Shown piece by piece: positions 5,907 to 12,043 of a stretch of DNA of 12,043 nucleotides. Below the pieces are notes generated by a model. It was not told the origin of the DNA. It made no database searches and saw nothing but the letters and a program-made list of their open reading frames with translations. How positions within the stretch are numbered: position 1 is the stretch's first letter; every line of letters begins with the position of its first letter. This DNA is from CAIWHR01 sp039931775 (GTDB lineage: Bacteria; Pseudomonadota; Gammaproteobacteria; Burkholderiales; Casimicrobiaceae). The position numbers were made by a program, and so were the translations under genes. The stretch is taken from assembly GCA_039931775.1 (NCBI GenBank), contig JBDTRG010000018.1, positions 1-12,043 of the forward strand, written 5' to 3'.

Positions 5907-7892
5907 TCACGCCTTGATGAACTCCTGCCGCCCGCCGAGCCAGCGTTGCAAGTGGGCTTCGGCGGCGGCGGGCTCCTTCTCCAGCAGCCAGTCGGCGGCA
6001 TCGCGCGCCTCCTCGATCAGCGCGACGTCCTTTTCGAGGTCGGCGAAGCGCAGCAGCGGCACGCCGGACTGCTTCGCGCCCAGGAACTCGCCGGGCCCGC
6101 GGATGATGAGGTCCTGGCGCGCGATCTCGAAGCCGTCCGTGTTTTCGTAGACGACCTTGAGCCGGGCCTTCGCGGTGTCGGTCAACGGCTCCTCGAACAG
6201 CAGGTAGCACGTGCTCTCGGCGGCGCCGCGTCCGACGCGGCCGCGCAGCTGGTGCAACTGGGCGAGGCCGAAACGCTCGGCGTGCTCGATCGCCATCAGC
6301 GACGCGTTCGGCACGTCGACGCCGACCTCGATCACCGTCGTCGCGACCAGCACGTGGATCTTCCCGGCGACGAACTCCGCCATCATCGAGGCCTTGTCGT
6401 CGGGCTTCATCCGGCCGTGCAGGAGGCCGACGCGACACTCCGGCAGTGTCGCGGTCAACTCGGCGTGCAGCGCGACGGCCGTTTGCAGTTCGAGCTTCTC
6501 GGATTCCTCGATCAGCGGGCACACCCAATACGCCTGGCGCCCCTCGGCACAGGCGCGGCGCACGCGCTCGATCACCTCGTCGCGGCGCTTGTTGTTGACT
6601 AGCCGTGTCGCGACCGGCGTGCGTCCCGGCGGCATTTCGTCCAGCGCCGACACGTCGAGATCGGCGTAGAAGGTCATGGCCAGCGACCGCGGTATCGGCG
6701 TCGCGCTCATCATCAACTGGTGCGCCTCGCCCATCGCCTTGCCGCGCAGTTTCAGGCGCTGCGCGACGCCGAACCGGTGCTGCTCGTCGACGATGGCGAG
6801 CCCCAGCCGCGGCAGTTCGACCTCGTCCTCGAACAGCGCGTGCGTGCCGATTGCGAACATCGCGTCCCCGTTCGCCATCGCCGCGAGCGCCTTCTTCTTC
6901 GCCTTCGCAGGGAGTCCGCCCGAGAGCCACGCGATCTCGACCGGCAGCCCGTCGAGCCACTGCGACAGCTTGCGATAGTGCTGCTCGGCGAGGATCTCGG
7001 TCGGCGCCATGAACGCGACCTGTCGCCCCGATTCGATCGCCTGAAGCGCCGCAAGCGCAGCGACGATCGTCTTGCCGCTGCCGACGTCGCCCTGCAGCAG
7101 GCGCTGCATCGGCATCGCGCGCTTCAAGTCGTGGCTGATCTCGCGCCAGACGCGCTCCTGCGCCCGCGTCAGCTTGAACGGGATGCGCGCGCGCAGCGCG
7201 CCGGTCAGCGTCCCCGTGCCGGTCAAAACCGGCGCGCGCCGCGCCGCACGGGCCCTGCGATGCGCCTTCAGCGACAGCTGCTGCGCGACGAGTTCGTCGA
7301 ACTTGAGGCGCGTCCATGCCGGGTGCGTTCGCTCGTCGAGCGCGTGTTGTGTCAACCGCGACAGTCGCGGCGGGGGTGCGTGCAGAAAGTGGACGGCGTC
7401 GGAGAACTTCCACAGATGCCGGCGCGCGACCAGCGCGTCGGGCAACGATTCATCGGTGAGCGCCGGATCCGAGGCCAGCGCGCGCGCGACCACCTTGCGC
7501 AGAGCCTCCTGAGCGAGCCCCGCCGTCGTCGGGTACACCGGGGTCAGACGATCCGGTAACGGCGTATCCTGATCGACCACCTTGAACTGCGGATGCACGA
7601 TCTCGCGTCCGAAATGGCCGTCGCGCACCTCGCCGAACACGCGCACGCGCCGGCCTGGGGCCAACGCCTTCTGCTGATTCGGATAGAAGTGGAAGAACCG
7701 CAGCACCAGCTGCGCGCGCGCACCCGAGTCGTCGGCGCCATCCTCGAGCAGGCATACGAGCTGGCGCCGCGGCCGATACTGGATATCGGTGTTGACCACG
7801 ACGCCCTCGGCCTGCTGCAGCGCGCCGCTCAGGAGCGACGCGAGCGGGACCAGGCGTGTGTGGTCCTCGTAACGTAGCGGCAGGTGCAGCAC
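5907..7892 (-). CDS. recG: ATP-dependent DNA helicase RecG (start uncertain)
   Basis: RecG is a monomeric superfamily 2 helicase that regresses stalled replication forks and processes branched DNA. Counting from GTG 7892 there are 661 residues: the OB-fold wedge domain (to about 190), helicase domain 1 with Walker A GDVGSGKT (268-275) and DEQH box (369-372, IVDEQHRFG), motif III MSATPIPR (395-402), and helicase domain 2 with LVATTVIEVGVDVPNASL and QLHQLRGRVGRG. The C-terminal EFLGAKQSGVPLLRFADL and the ending EFIKA fit the family. GTG 7892 lies inside the conserved DLVLHLPLRYED motif, about 35 residues into E. coli RecG, so it is probably too far downstream. RecG-like sequence (LSDQLARLGLLRDQD) continues upstream in frame, but no ATG, GTG or TTG occurs there; the frame stays open past the ridA stop. 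The true N-terminus may lie between 7893 and about 8036. It is the last gene of dedA-ridA-recG. Confidence 0.93.
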   Translation of the reverse strand: MLHLPLRYEDHTRLVPLASLLSGALQQAEGVVVNTDIQYRPRRQLVCLLEDGADDSGARAQLVLRFFHFYPNQQKALAPGRRVRVFGEVRDGHFGREIVHPQFKVVDQDTPLPDRLTPVYPTTAGLAQEALRKVVARALASDPALTDESLPDALVARRHLWKFSDAVHFLHAPPPRLSRLTQHALDERTHPAWTRLKFDELVAQQLSLKAHRRARAARRAPVLTGTGTLTGALRARIPFKLTRAQERVWREISHDLKRAMPMQRLLQGDVGSGKTIVAALAALQAIESGRQVAFMAPTEILAEQHYRKLSQWLDGLPVEIAWLSGGLPAKAKKKALAAMANGDAMFAIGTHALFEDEVELPRLGLAIVDEQHRFGVAQRLKLRGKAMGEAHQLMMSATPIPRSLAMTFYADLDVSALDEMPPGRTPVATRLVNNKRRDEVIERVRRACAEGRQAYWVCPLIEESEKLELQTAVALHAELTATLPECRVGLLHGRMKPDDKASMMAEFVAGKIHVLVATTVIEVGVDVPNASLMAIEHAERFGLAQLHQLRGRVGRGAAESTCYLLFEEPLTDTAKARLKVVYENTDGFEIARQDLIIRGPGEFLGAKQSGVPLLRFADLEKDVALIEEARDAADWLLEKEPAAAEAHLQRWLGGRQEFIKA

Positions 7893-8037
7893 GAGGTCCT
7901 GATCGCGGAGGAGGCCCAGGCGCGCGAGTTGGTCGGAAAGGCCGCGCGCCTTCGGCCGATCAGCGGGCTGCGCTTTCTTCGGCGCGGACTTCGCCGGCGA
8001 TACCAGGTCGGCGACGGTGGATTTGCCGCGCGCGACG

Positions 8038-8421
8038 TTACCCTCCGAGTACCAGAATACCTTCGACTTCCAGCCTCGCGCCCTTTGGTAGCGCCGCCAC
8101 CTGATAGGTCGCGCGCGCCGGATAGGGCGGCTTGAAGTAAGTCGCCATGATCTCGTTGACCTTGGCGAAGTCGGCGAGGTCGGCCATCAGCAGCGTGAGC
8201 TTGACGATGTCGTCGAGATTGCCGCCCGCGGCCTTGGCCACGGCGCCGAGGTTCATCAGCACCCTGTGCGCCTGCGCTTCGATGCCTTCGACGAGATCGC
8301 CGGTTGCCGGGTCCAATCCGAGCTGTCCGGACAGATACACGGTGTTGCCCGCGCGGATGCCCTGCGAATACGGGCCGAGCGCGGCCGGTGCGCTTTTCGT
8401 CTGGATGGCTTGTTTGGTCAT
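8038..8421 (-). CDS. ridA: RidA family enamine/imine deaminase
   Basis: RidA hydrolyses the reactive enamine and imine intermediates released by PLP enzymes such as threonine dehydratase, protecting other PLP enzymes from damage; it works as a cytoplasmic trimer. The 127-residue length is typical. Active-site residues are visible: Y18 in LGPYSQGIRAGNTVYLSGQ, R103 in PPYPARATYQVAALPKGA (the arginine that binds the substrate carboxylate) and E120 in LEVEGI. The frame extends 16 codons upstream to 8469, but MTKQAIQTKSAPAALGPYSQ is the normal start, with GGAG nine bases before it. The stop is followed at once by the upstream extension of recG, and the message GGAGGG just before the stop could serve recG as a Shine-Dalgarno. 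Confidence 0.95.
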   Translation of the reverse strand: MTKQAIQTKSAPAALGPYSQGIRAGNTVYLSGQLGLDPATGDLVEGIEAQAHRVLMNLGAVAKAAGGNLDDIVKLTLLMADLADFAKVNEIMATYFKPPYPARATYQVAALPKGARLEVEGILVLGG

Positions 8422-8475
8422 GGCGTTTTTCTCCGTCGCGAATCCGGGGGAATCTATCATGCGCCGCACCGGGCG

Positions 8476-9402
8476 TCAGCGTTCGACTTCGTGCCCCGCA
8501 TCGATCCATGCGTCGATGCCGCCGTGGAGCGGCCGCACGCGATTGAAACCCAGCGCGCGCAGCTTTTGCGCGACGGTGACCGCGGTTGCCTCGTTGGGGC
8601 ACGCGCAGTAGACGATGACCTCGCCTTCGGTCGGCACGCCGGCAAGTCCTTCCGCAATCCGCATTATGTCGATCGCGCGCGCGCCGGGAATCCGGCCGCT
8701 GGCCGCCTGAGAAAGCGCGGAGCGCACGTCGAGTATCACACCGACTTCGTTCGCGTCCAGCAGGGATTTGAGCTCGTCGACGGTGACGCGGTCCATCCGA
8801 AGCTGCCTCGCGAACATGGCGCGCTTCCACCATTTCGCCGCGGCCCAGGCAGCGAAGGCGGCGACGACGAGCACCATCCCCCACTTGCCAAACGACTGCA
8901 GTGTTTCCAGCACCTCCTCGATCGCGTCGCGGAAGAGGTACCCGGCGCCGACGGCGACACCGACCCACAGCAACGATCCCAGCAAGTCGAACAACACGAA
9001 TTTCCAGTAGCGAAGGCCGATCGCGCCCGCGAGCGCCGTGGCGACCGAGGCGAAGCCGGGCACGAACTTCGCGAAGATCATCGAAGCGGGACCAAAGCGC
9101 TGGAAGATCGATTCGGTTTGCCGAACACACGAATCCGGCGACAGCGAGATGCGGCACAGCGTCTTCAGCACGCGCGTGCCGAAGCGGCGACCCGCGAGGT
9201 ACCAGAACGTGTCGGCGATCACCGCGGCAAGCGTGCCGACCAGCACGAGCCAGACCAGCGCATGTTCGCCGCCGGTCAGGTACGCGCCGGCGATGATCAG
9301 CGTCGGGTACGCAGGGATCGGTACGCCGGCCTGCTCGACGAGGACATTGGCGAACACCAGCCAGAGCCCGTGCATCTGAATCAGCGTGATCAACTGCTGC
9401 AT
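8476..9402 (-). CDS. DedA family membrane protein fused to a rhodanese domain
   Basis: A 308-residue inner-membrane protein. Residues 1 to about 190 are a DedA/SNARE-associated (VTT) domain with four to five hydrophobic segments; DedA proteins are implicated in lipid scrambling and proton-dependent membrane homeostasis. E23 (NVLVEQAGVPIPAYPTL) and the loop FAKFVPGFASVATALAG (110-126) mark the family. In that loop K112 stands where E. coli YqjA has an essential arginine, and the second arginine is absent; I believe this is common in the rhodanese-fused subgroup. Residues about 204-308 are a cytoplasmic rhodanese domain with EVGVILDVRS, GRIPGARAIDI and the catalytic-loop cysteine C266 in VIVYCACPNEATA, followed by a second cysteine C268. 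Rhodaneses carry persulfide sulfur. The link between membrane part and sulfur chemistry is unknown. It precedes ridA by 54 bases. Confidence 0.92.
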   Translation of the reverse strand: MQQLITLIQMHGLWLVFANVLVEQAGVPIPAYPTLIIAGAYLTGGEHALVWLVLVGTLAAVIADTFWYLAGRRFGTRVLKTLCRISLSPDSCVRQTESIFQRFGPASMIFAKFVPGFASVATALAGAIGLRYWKFVLFDLLGSLLWVGVAVGAGYLFRDAIEEVLETLQSFGKWGMVLVVAAFAAWAAAKWWKRAMFARQLRMDRVTVDELKSLLDANEVGVILDVRSALSQAASGRIPGARAIDIMRIAEGLAGVPTEGEVIVYCACPNEATAVTVAQKLRALGFNRVRPLHGGIDAWIDAGHEVER

Positions 9403-9464
9403 GATGCGTTGGGAGGTTCCGTCGGAAGTTGCGAAATCAAGGCGCCGGCACGGGAGGGCGCCAG

Positions 9465-9494
9465 TTTACGCTGGAGGGCCGGTTCGGCTATAAT
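9465..9494 (+). promoter_or_regulatory. tRNA-Ala promoter
   Basis: A perfect TATAAT at 9489-9494 is preceded by TTTACG (9465-9470, four of six matches to TTGACA) with an 18-base spacer. Transcription would begin near 9501, a few bases before the mature tRNA 5' end. It lies in the 102-bp gap divergent from the DedA-rhodanese gene. Confidence 0.8.
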
Positions 9495-9504
9495 TCGCGG
9501 CCCA

Positions 9505-9580
<76 letters not shown>

Positions 9581-9591
9581 TTTCTCATCCG

Positions 9592-9618
9592 GCCCGCTGA
9601 GCAATCGGCGGGCTTTTT
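9592..9618 (+). terminator. Intrinsic terminator of tRNA-Ala
   Basis: GCCCGC (9592-9597) pairs with GCGGGC (9608-9613) around a ten-base loop, followed directly by five T residues. It begins 12 bases after the tRNA CCA end and should stop the tRNA transcript, so the downstream exported-protein gene needs its own promoter. Confidence 0.88.
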
Positions 9619-9682
9619 GTTTCCTCGCGTCGAAGTTCATGGGGCACGCTACTTTGGTGGCCCGGTTTTGATAGGCGACACG

Positions 9683-10291
9683 ATGCGTTTTCAGCGGTTG
9701 CCTCTCGCCATCCTCGCCCGCGGATTCGCGCTGCTGATCCTTGGTGCGCTCTATCCGGTCCTCGCGTTCGGACTCGACCAGACCTACGAAGGCAAGCTTG
9801 TCCCGGACAGCGGGTCTGCGCCGATCCCGATCGTCGTCGAGGTCAAAGAAGTGGCCACCTTCCTTCGAGGGAGCGTGAAGACTTCGTCGCCGATCATGGG
9901 CAATGGCGCCATCGAGTCGGGCGGCAACGTCTCCGGCCAATGCACCGTCAACGTGGCTCTCAGCAAGACGATCAGCCTGCGCCTCAGAGGAACCTGCGAG
10001 CAGAAGAGCTACAGCGGCTACTACACGCTCTACGACTCCCAGACGAGATCGGCGACCACTGGCAGCTTCAAGCTCGCGGGCAAGGCACCGGAAACCGCCA
10101 AGGTCGACGGCGGACACGGCGCTGCGGGGACGACGGGCGGCACGATTTCCTGCGCCAAATCCAATACGCTCTGCTTGAGTGCGTGTCCGCGCGACTACAG
10201 CACAGGCGCGGCGTTGTGCGCAAACCATTGCCGGGCCAAGCTAAAGACCTGCAGGGGCCCGGCCAAGAAGCCTCCGGCGATCGCTGAGTAG
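9683..10291 (+). CDS. Predicted exported protein with a twin-CX3C cysteine tail
   Basis: Not recognised as a named family. The frame opens at 9617, but ATG 9683 gives a normal signal peptide (MRFQRLPLAILARG, then a hydrophobic core to about residue 29), so a 202-residue precursor is preferred; no strong Shine-Dalgarno is seen. The mature part starts near LDQTYEGKLVPDSG. Residues 32-132 look like a beta-rich domain with alternating polar and hydrophobic residues and two cysteines (C87, C105). A Gly/Thr-rich linker (143-154) leads to a tail with six cysteines at 157, 164, 168, 179, 183 and 190, spacing C-x6-C-x3-C-x10-C-x3-C-x6-C. That symmetry suggests a disulfide-bonded helical hairpin, as in twin-CX3C or alpha-hairpinin folds, but no homology is claimed. 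The stop TAG is followed in the same frame by a hydrolase remnant. Confidence 0.7.
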   Translation: MRFQRLPLAILARGFALLILGALYPVLAFGLDQTYEGKLVPDSGSAPIPIVVEVKEVATFLRGSVKTSSPIMGNGAIESGGNVSGQCTVNVALSKTISLRLRGTCEQKSYSGYYTLYDSQTRSATTGSFKLAGKAPETAKVDGGHGAAGTTGGTISCAKSNTLCLSACPRDYSTGAALCANHCRAKLKTCRGPAKKPPAIAE

Positions 10292-10499
10292 CCGGCGATC
10301 GCCATCGACGAGGCGACGCGTACGCACTACGCCAAGCTCTATGCACTGCCTGGCGCGATGCGCTTCGCGTTCAATCAGTTCGCCGCGTTCGGCCCGGACG
10401 CCGAAGACAACAACGGCTTCGTGGCCAAGGGGAAGGTCGGCATTCCCGTCCTGGCGGTCGGCGCGCCGAAGTCCAATGACACGACGATGGCAAAGGACA
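10292..10499 (+). pseudogene. Alpha/beta hydrolase C-terminal remnant
   Basis: Read in the frame of the preceding TAG, the DNA encodes IDEATRTHYAKLYALPGAMR, then FNQFAAFGPDAEDNNGFVAKG and KVGIPVLAVGAPKSNDTTMA. This matches the late part of epoxide-hydrolase-like alpha/beta hydrolases, where a YxxPGAMRxxFxxF helix precedes a K-PVLAxGGxKS strand and loop. The N-terminal half with the nucleophile elbow is missing, and the catalytic histidine region (SGHW and following) is absent because the family-like sequence breaks off after about 10490. An ATG at 10358 could open an 86-residue frame ending at 10618, but a functional product is unlikely. This is gene debris, not an intact enzyme. Confidence 0.65.
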
Positions 10500-10593
10500 T
10501 CGGGAATCCAGGTGAAGACCATGATGATCACCGACCCCCGACGGCAATCACATCGCATTTGCACAGGCCATCGACCCGTCTGCCGCGGCGCAC
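10500..10593 (+). pseudogene. VOC/glyoxalase-family C-terminal remnant with a frameshift
   Basis: In the frame through GTG 10512 the DNA reads SGIQVKTMMITDP. Skipping one C in the five-C run at 10535-10539 lets it continue DGNHIAFAQAIDPS. Joined, TMMITDPDGNHIAFAQ is the typical last beta strand and ending of vicinal oxygen chelate (glyoxalase/bleomycin-resistance) proteins, usually xDPDGNxIxFxE. Only the last 30 or so residues survive and the frame is broken, so this is a remnant. It abuts the alpha/beta hydrolase remnant without a spacer. The rest, to the end of the small coiled-coil gene at 10728, holds only inverted repeats. Confidence 0.55.
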
Positions 10594-10671
10594 GACGGTA
10601 GTTCGATGCGCGGCGTGACGGGAGCCACCAGTTTCTGCGCCATCCGGCGGCCGATTCCCCGCAGCGCGGGG

Positions 10672-10718
10672 ACCGTCGACGTTCGGTGCGCACTTGACGC
10701 TCATCGAACACCGACGGT
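10672..10718. repeat. Inverted repeat downstream of the coiled-coil gene
   Basis: ACCGTCGACGTTCG (10672-10685) is complementary at 12 of 14 positions to CGAACACCGACGGT (10705-10718), with a 19-base loop. It begins 10 bases beyond the stop of the minus-strand coiled-coil gene and could act as a 3' stem, but there is no T tract for an intrinsic terminator. A second small hairpin, CCCCGC facing GCGGGG (10657-10671), lies next to it. Confidence 0.45.
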
Positions 10719-10727
10719 GATTGAGCT

Positions 10728-11012
10728 CTAGATCTTCGAAGATGCCTTATCCAAGGCGATCTTCATCGATTTCCACGCCGCCTCCACCCCATCCTGCATT
10801 TGCTGCCACGCCGATTCACTGGCCGCGCGCATTTCGTGCAGTTTCTTGAACCCGACGTCGCGGCTCTCGCGCATCAACTTGAGATGCTCGTCATAAATGG
10901 CCCGGTTTTCGGCGCTCATCAGCTTGCTTTCGGCGTTCAGCTTGTCGACCTCCGCATCCCATGTCTTGATTTGCGAATCCATCGTCGCGCAGTACTCGTC
11001 CTTCTTGCTCAT
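10728..11012 (-). CDS. Small coiled-coil protein, sll1863 stress-response-like
   Basis: A 94-residue, highly charged, almost wholly helical protein without a signal peptide. Residues 1-60 carry a heptad-like pattern (YCATMDSQIKTWDAEVDKLN, then the ENRAIYDEHLKLMRES region) and the C-terminus has the AW-x5-GVEAAWKSMKIALDKA pattern. This layout, with a WDAE motif near the start and an AW..GV..AW ending, resembles small coiled-coil proteins annotated as sll1863-family stress response proteins; phasin-like proteins are a weaker alternative. The start is firm: AAGGAG lies seven bases before ATG 11012. It is transcribed in the same direction as the YflT-like gene, 224 bases downstream of it. That gap holds no gene I can support; it contains a GGCACGTGCC palindrome (11226-11235) and presumably this gene's promoter. 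Confidence 0.8.
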   Translation of the reverse strand: MSKKDEYCATMDSQIKTWDAEVDKLNAESKLMSAENRAIYDEHLKLMRESRDVGFKKLHEMRAASESAWQQMQDGVEAAWKSMKIALDKASSKI

Positions 11013-11236
11013 GGTGAGTCTCCTTGTGTTTGCCGTGGTTGCGGTAGCCGGACATCACCTGCGATGCATGCACGCAGCGTCCGACCGATGGCGACAGGCG
11101 AATCATTGGACCGCCGATCGCTATTTCTCTCGTCCGGCAACGTTTTCGCGACTGCCGCGTGACTCGAACTGCGGGGACCCCTCGGGTGACGCCAGGGTCG
11201 AACAACGGTACGGTGCTGACGGAAAGGCACGTGCCA

Positions 11237-11779
11237 TCACACTTCCACGTGCTTTGCGCCGATCGTTTTCCAATCGTGCTCGATATGGCCGGCATCTTCG
11301 CGCGTGCGTGGCGTGACGCCCATGAGAATGCCGCCAGACTTGATCGCCGCCTGATACGCATCGATCCGCGCAGCAGGTATGCCCCAGTCGTGGAGCACAC
11401 CCACCAGGCCGCCGGCGACGGCGGCCGTACCGGCACCGGCCAGCGCTGCGGCCATCGGTCCCGCGGCCGCAAGCCCCAACGCAGGAAACAACAGGAAGGT
11501 GCCGACCGCAGCGGCTGCGGTGAAGATTGTGCCAAGGGTTCCACCAAGCGGTCCCCCAACGCCTTCCCCTTCGGATGCCTTGTTTCCGAGCTCGGATTCG
11601 TGCTCCCGGGAAGCCGGGAAGTACCGTTCACGGGTATCGTCCTCCATCACGAGGTTGATATCGTCCTTGTCGTAGCCGCGACTCGTGATTGCGAGAAATG
11701 CGCGTTCGGCAGTGTCTCGATCCTCGAACATGCCCGTAACCATTCTCGGGCTGTCGGTGGAACTTGTTGCGTTGGTCAT
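11237..11779 (-). CDS. YflT-like general stress protein with a glycine-zipper membrane segment
   Basis: A 180-residue protein. Residues 12-50 (MVTGMFEDRDTAERAFLAI, then GYDKDDINLVMEDD) match the pattern of the YflT/general stress protein 17M domain: V-x-G-x-F-x3-x2-A-E-x-A-x4-x3-GY-x4-I. Residues 74-130 are a long Gly/Ala-rich hydrophobic stretch (GVGGPLGGTLG, then AAAVGTFLLFPALGLAAAGP), probably two membrane-inserting helices of glycine-zipper type. The C-terminal part (DWGIPAARIDAYQAAIKSGG, then ILMGVTPRTREDA) repeats the general style of ferredoxin-like strand and helix. The frame opens 19 codons upstream at 11836, but ATG 11779 is preferred because it sits five bases after the stop of the zinc-ribbon gene, with GGGTAAAG as a weak ribosome site. 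Role: probably envelope stress, by family analogy only. Confidence 0.8.
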   Translation of the reverse strand: MTNATSSTDSPRMVTGMFEDRDTAERAFLAITSRGYDKDDINLVMEDDTRERYFPASREHESELGNKASEGEGVGGPLGGTLGTIFTAAAAVGTFLLFPALGLAAAGPMAAALAGAGTAAVAGGLVGVLHDWGIPAARIDAYQAAIKSGGILMGVTPRTREDAGHIEHDWKTIGAKHVEV

Positions 11780-11784
11780 GAGCT

Positions 11785-12030
11785 TTACCCGGTGTCGCGC
11801 AGGATGCCTTCCCAGCCGCACGCCGAATTGGAGCAACTGAAGCGGCGCACCGGAAGGAAGACACTGAAAAGGCGGTCGATGCGGCCACGGGGCATCTGCA
11901 CCAGCATGTCACTGCAAACCGGACACCTGCATTTCGGTACGCTGAATACGTAGTCCGAAGCGCCTGTATCGGCTGGCGGCCTGGCGAATCGGGCGTTGAG
12001 ATAGGGTCGACGCGGCAAAACGGTTGGCAT
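11785..12030 (-). CDS. Small zinc-ribbon-like protein
   Basis: An 81-residue protein of unknown function. Cysteines occur as C34-x-C36-P-V-C39 and C66-x4-C71-G-W, so C36/C39 and C66/C71 can form a four-cysteine zinc ribbon separated by a basic linker (MPRGRIDRLF, then LPVRRF). This is a common plan of small proteobacterial proteins with a CPxC...R...RxxC..C.W pattern. It has no signal peptide or membrane segment. GGAG lies seven bases before ATG 12030; a TTG two codons earlier is a less likely start. The stop TAA (11787-11785) is five bases from the start of the YflT-like gene, so the two are almost certainly one transcript. Confidence 0.75.
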   Translation of the reverse strand: MPTVLPRRPYLNARFARPPADTGASDYVFSVPKCRCPVCSDMLVQMPRGRIDRLFSVFLPVRRFSCSNSACGWEGILRDTG

Positions 12031-12043
12031 GATCAATCTCCGC

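Noticed and set aside
7829..9157. 442-codon minus-strand frame overlapping dedA, ridA and recG.
   Set aside because: It is out of frame with three well-supported genes and its translation is Arg/Ser-rich without motifs.
10241..10711. Minus-strand frame of 156 codons across the debris region.
   Set aside because: Arg/Trp-rich translation without motifs, and the opposite strand holds recognisable hydrolase and VOC remnants.
10732..10743. Perfect palindrome ATCTTCGAAGAT at the end of the coiled-coil gene.
   Set aside because: It is accounted for by the last coding codons (Ser-Ser-Lys-Ile) and has no regulatory context.

Overview
The window is GC-rich chromosomal DNA that looks like a betaproteobacterium of the Burkholderiales type. 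The reasons are the hemA-prfA-prmC order, the RecG and RidA sequences, a DedA-rhodanese fusion, and a tRNA-Ala(CGC) with an encoded CCA end. The lineage is an inference from protein character; no search was run.

Left part (1-3355, all minus strand): hemA (glutamyl-tRNA reductase) is followed by prfA (release factor 1), a RimJ/RimL-like GNAT acetyltransferase and the 5' part of prmC, which runs off the window. prfA, the GNAT gene and prmC are joined by 4-base ATGA overlaps, so the acetyltransferase sits between RF1 and the enzyme that methylates RF1. A REP-like inverted repeat lies in the hemA-prfA gap.

Middle (3356-5833, plus strand): a divergent intergenic region with candidate promoters leads to one large exported sulfatase. 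Besides the CSPSR formylglycine motif it carries two cysteine-rich inserts and a C-terminal pair of EF-hand-like loops resembling a dockerin. That architecture is unusual for a proteobacterium and is the most interesting protein here.

Centre right (5907-9402, minus strand): a DedA-family membrane protein fused to rhodanese, then ridA, then recG, probably co-transcribed. The recG frame keeps RecG-like sequence for dozens of codons upstream of its only canonical start codon.

Right part (9465-12030): a tRNA-Ala(CGC) gene with a clear promoter and intrinsic terminator; a predicted exported protein with a symmetric twin-CX3C cysteine tail; a patch of gene debris (C-terminal remnants of an alpha/beta hydrolase and of a frameshifted VOC/glyoxalase protein); then a minus-strand group of three small genes (zinc-ribbon protein, YflT-like membrane protein, coiled-coil sll1863-like protein) that looks stress-related. 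I saw no CRISPR array, insertion sequence, integrase or phage gene.
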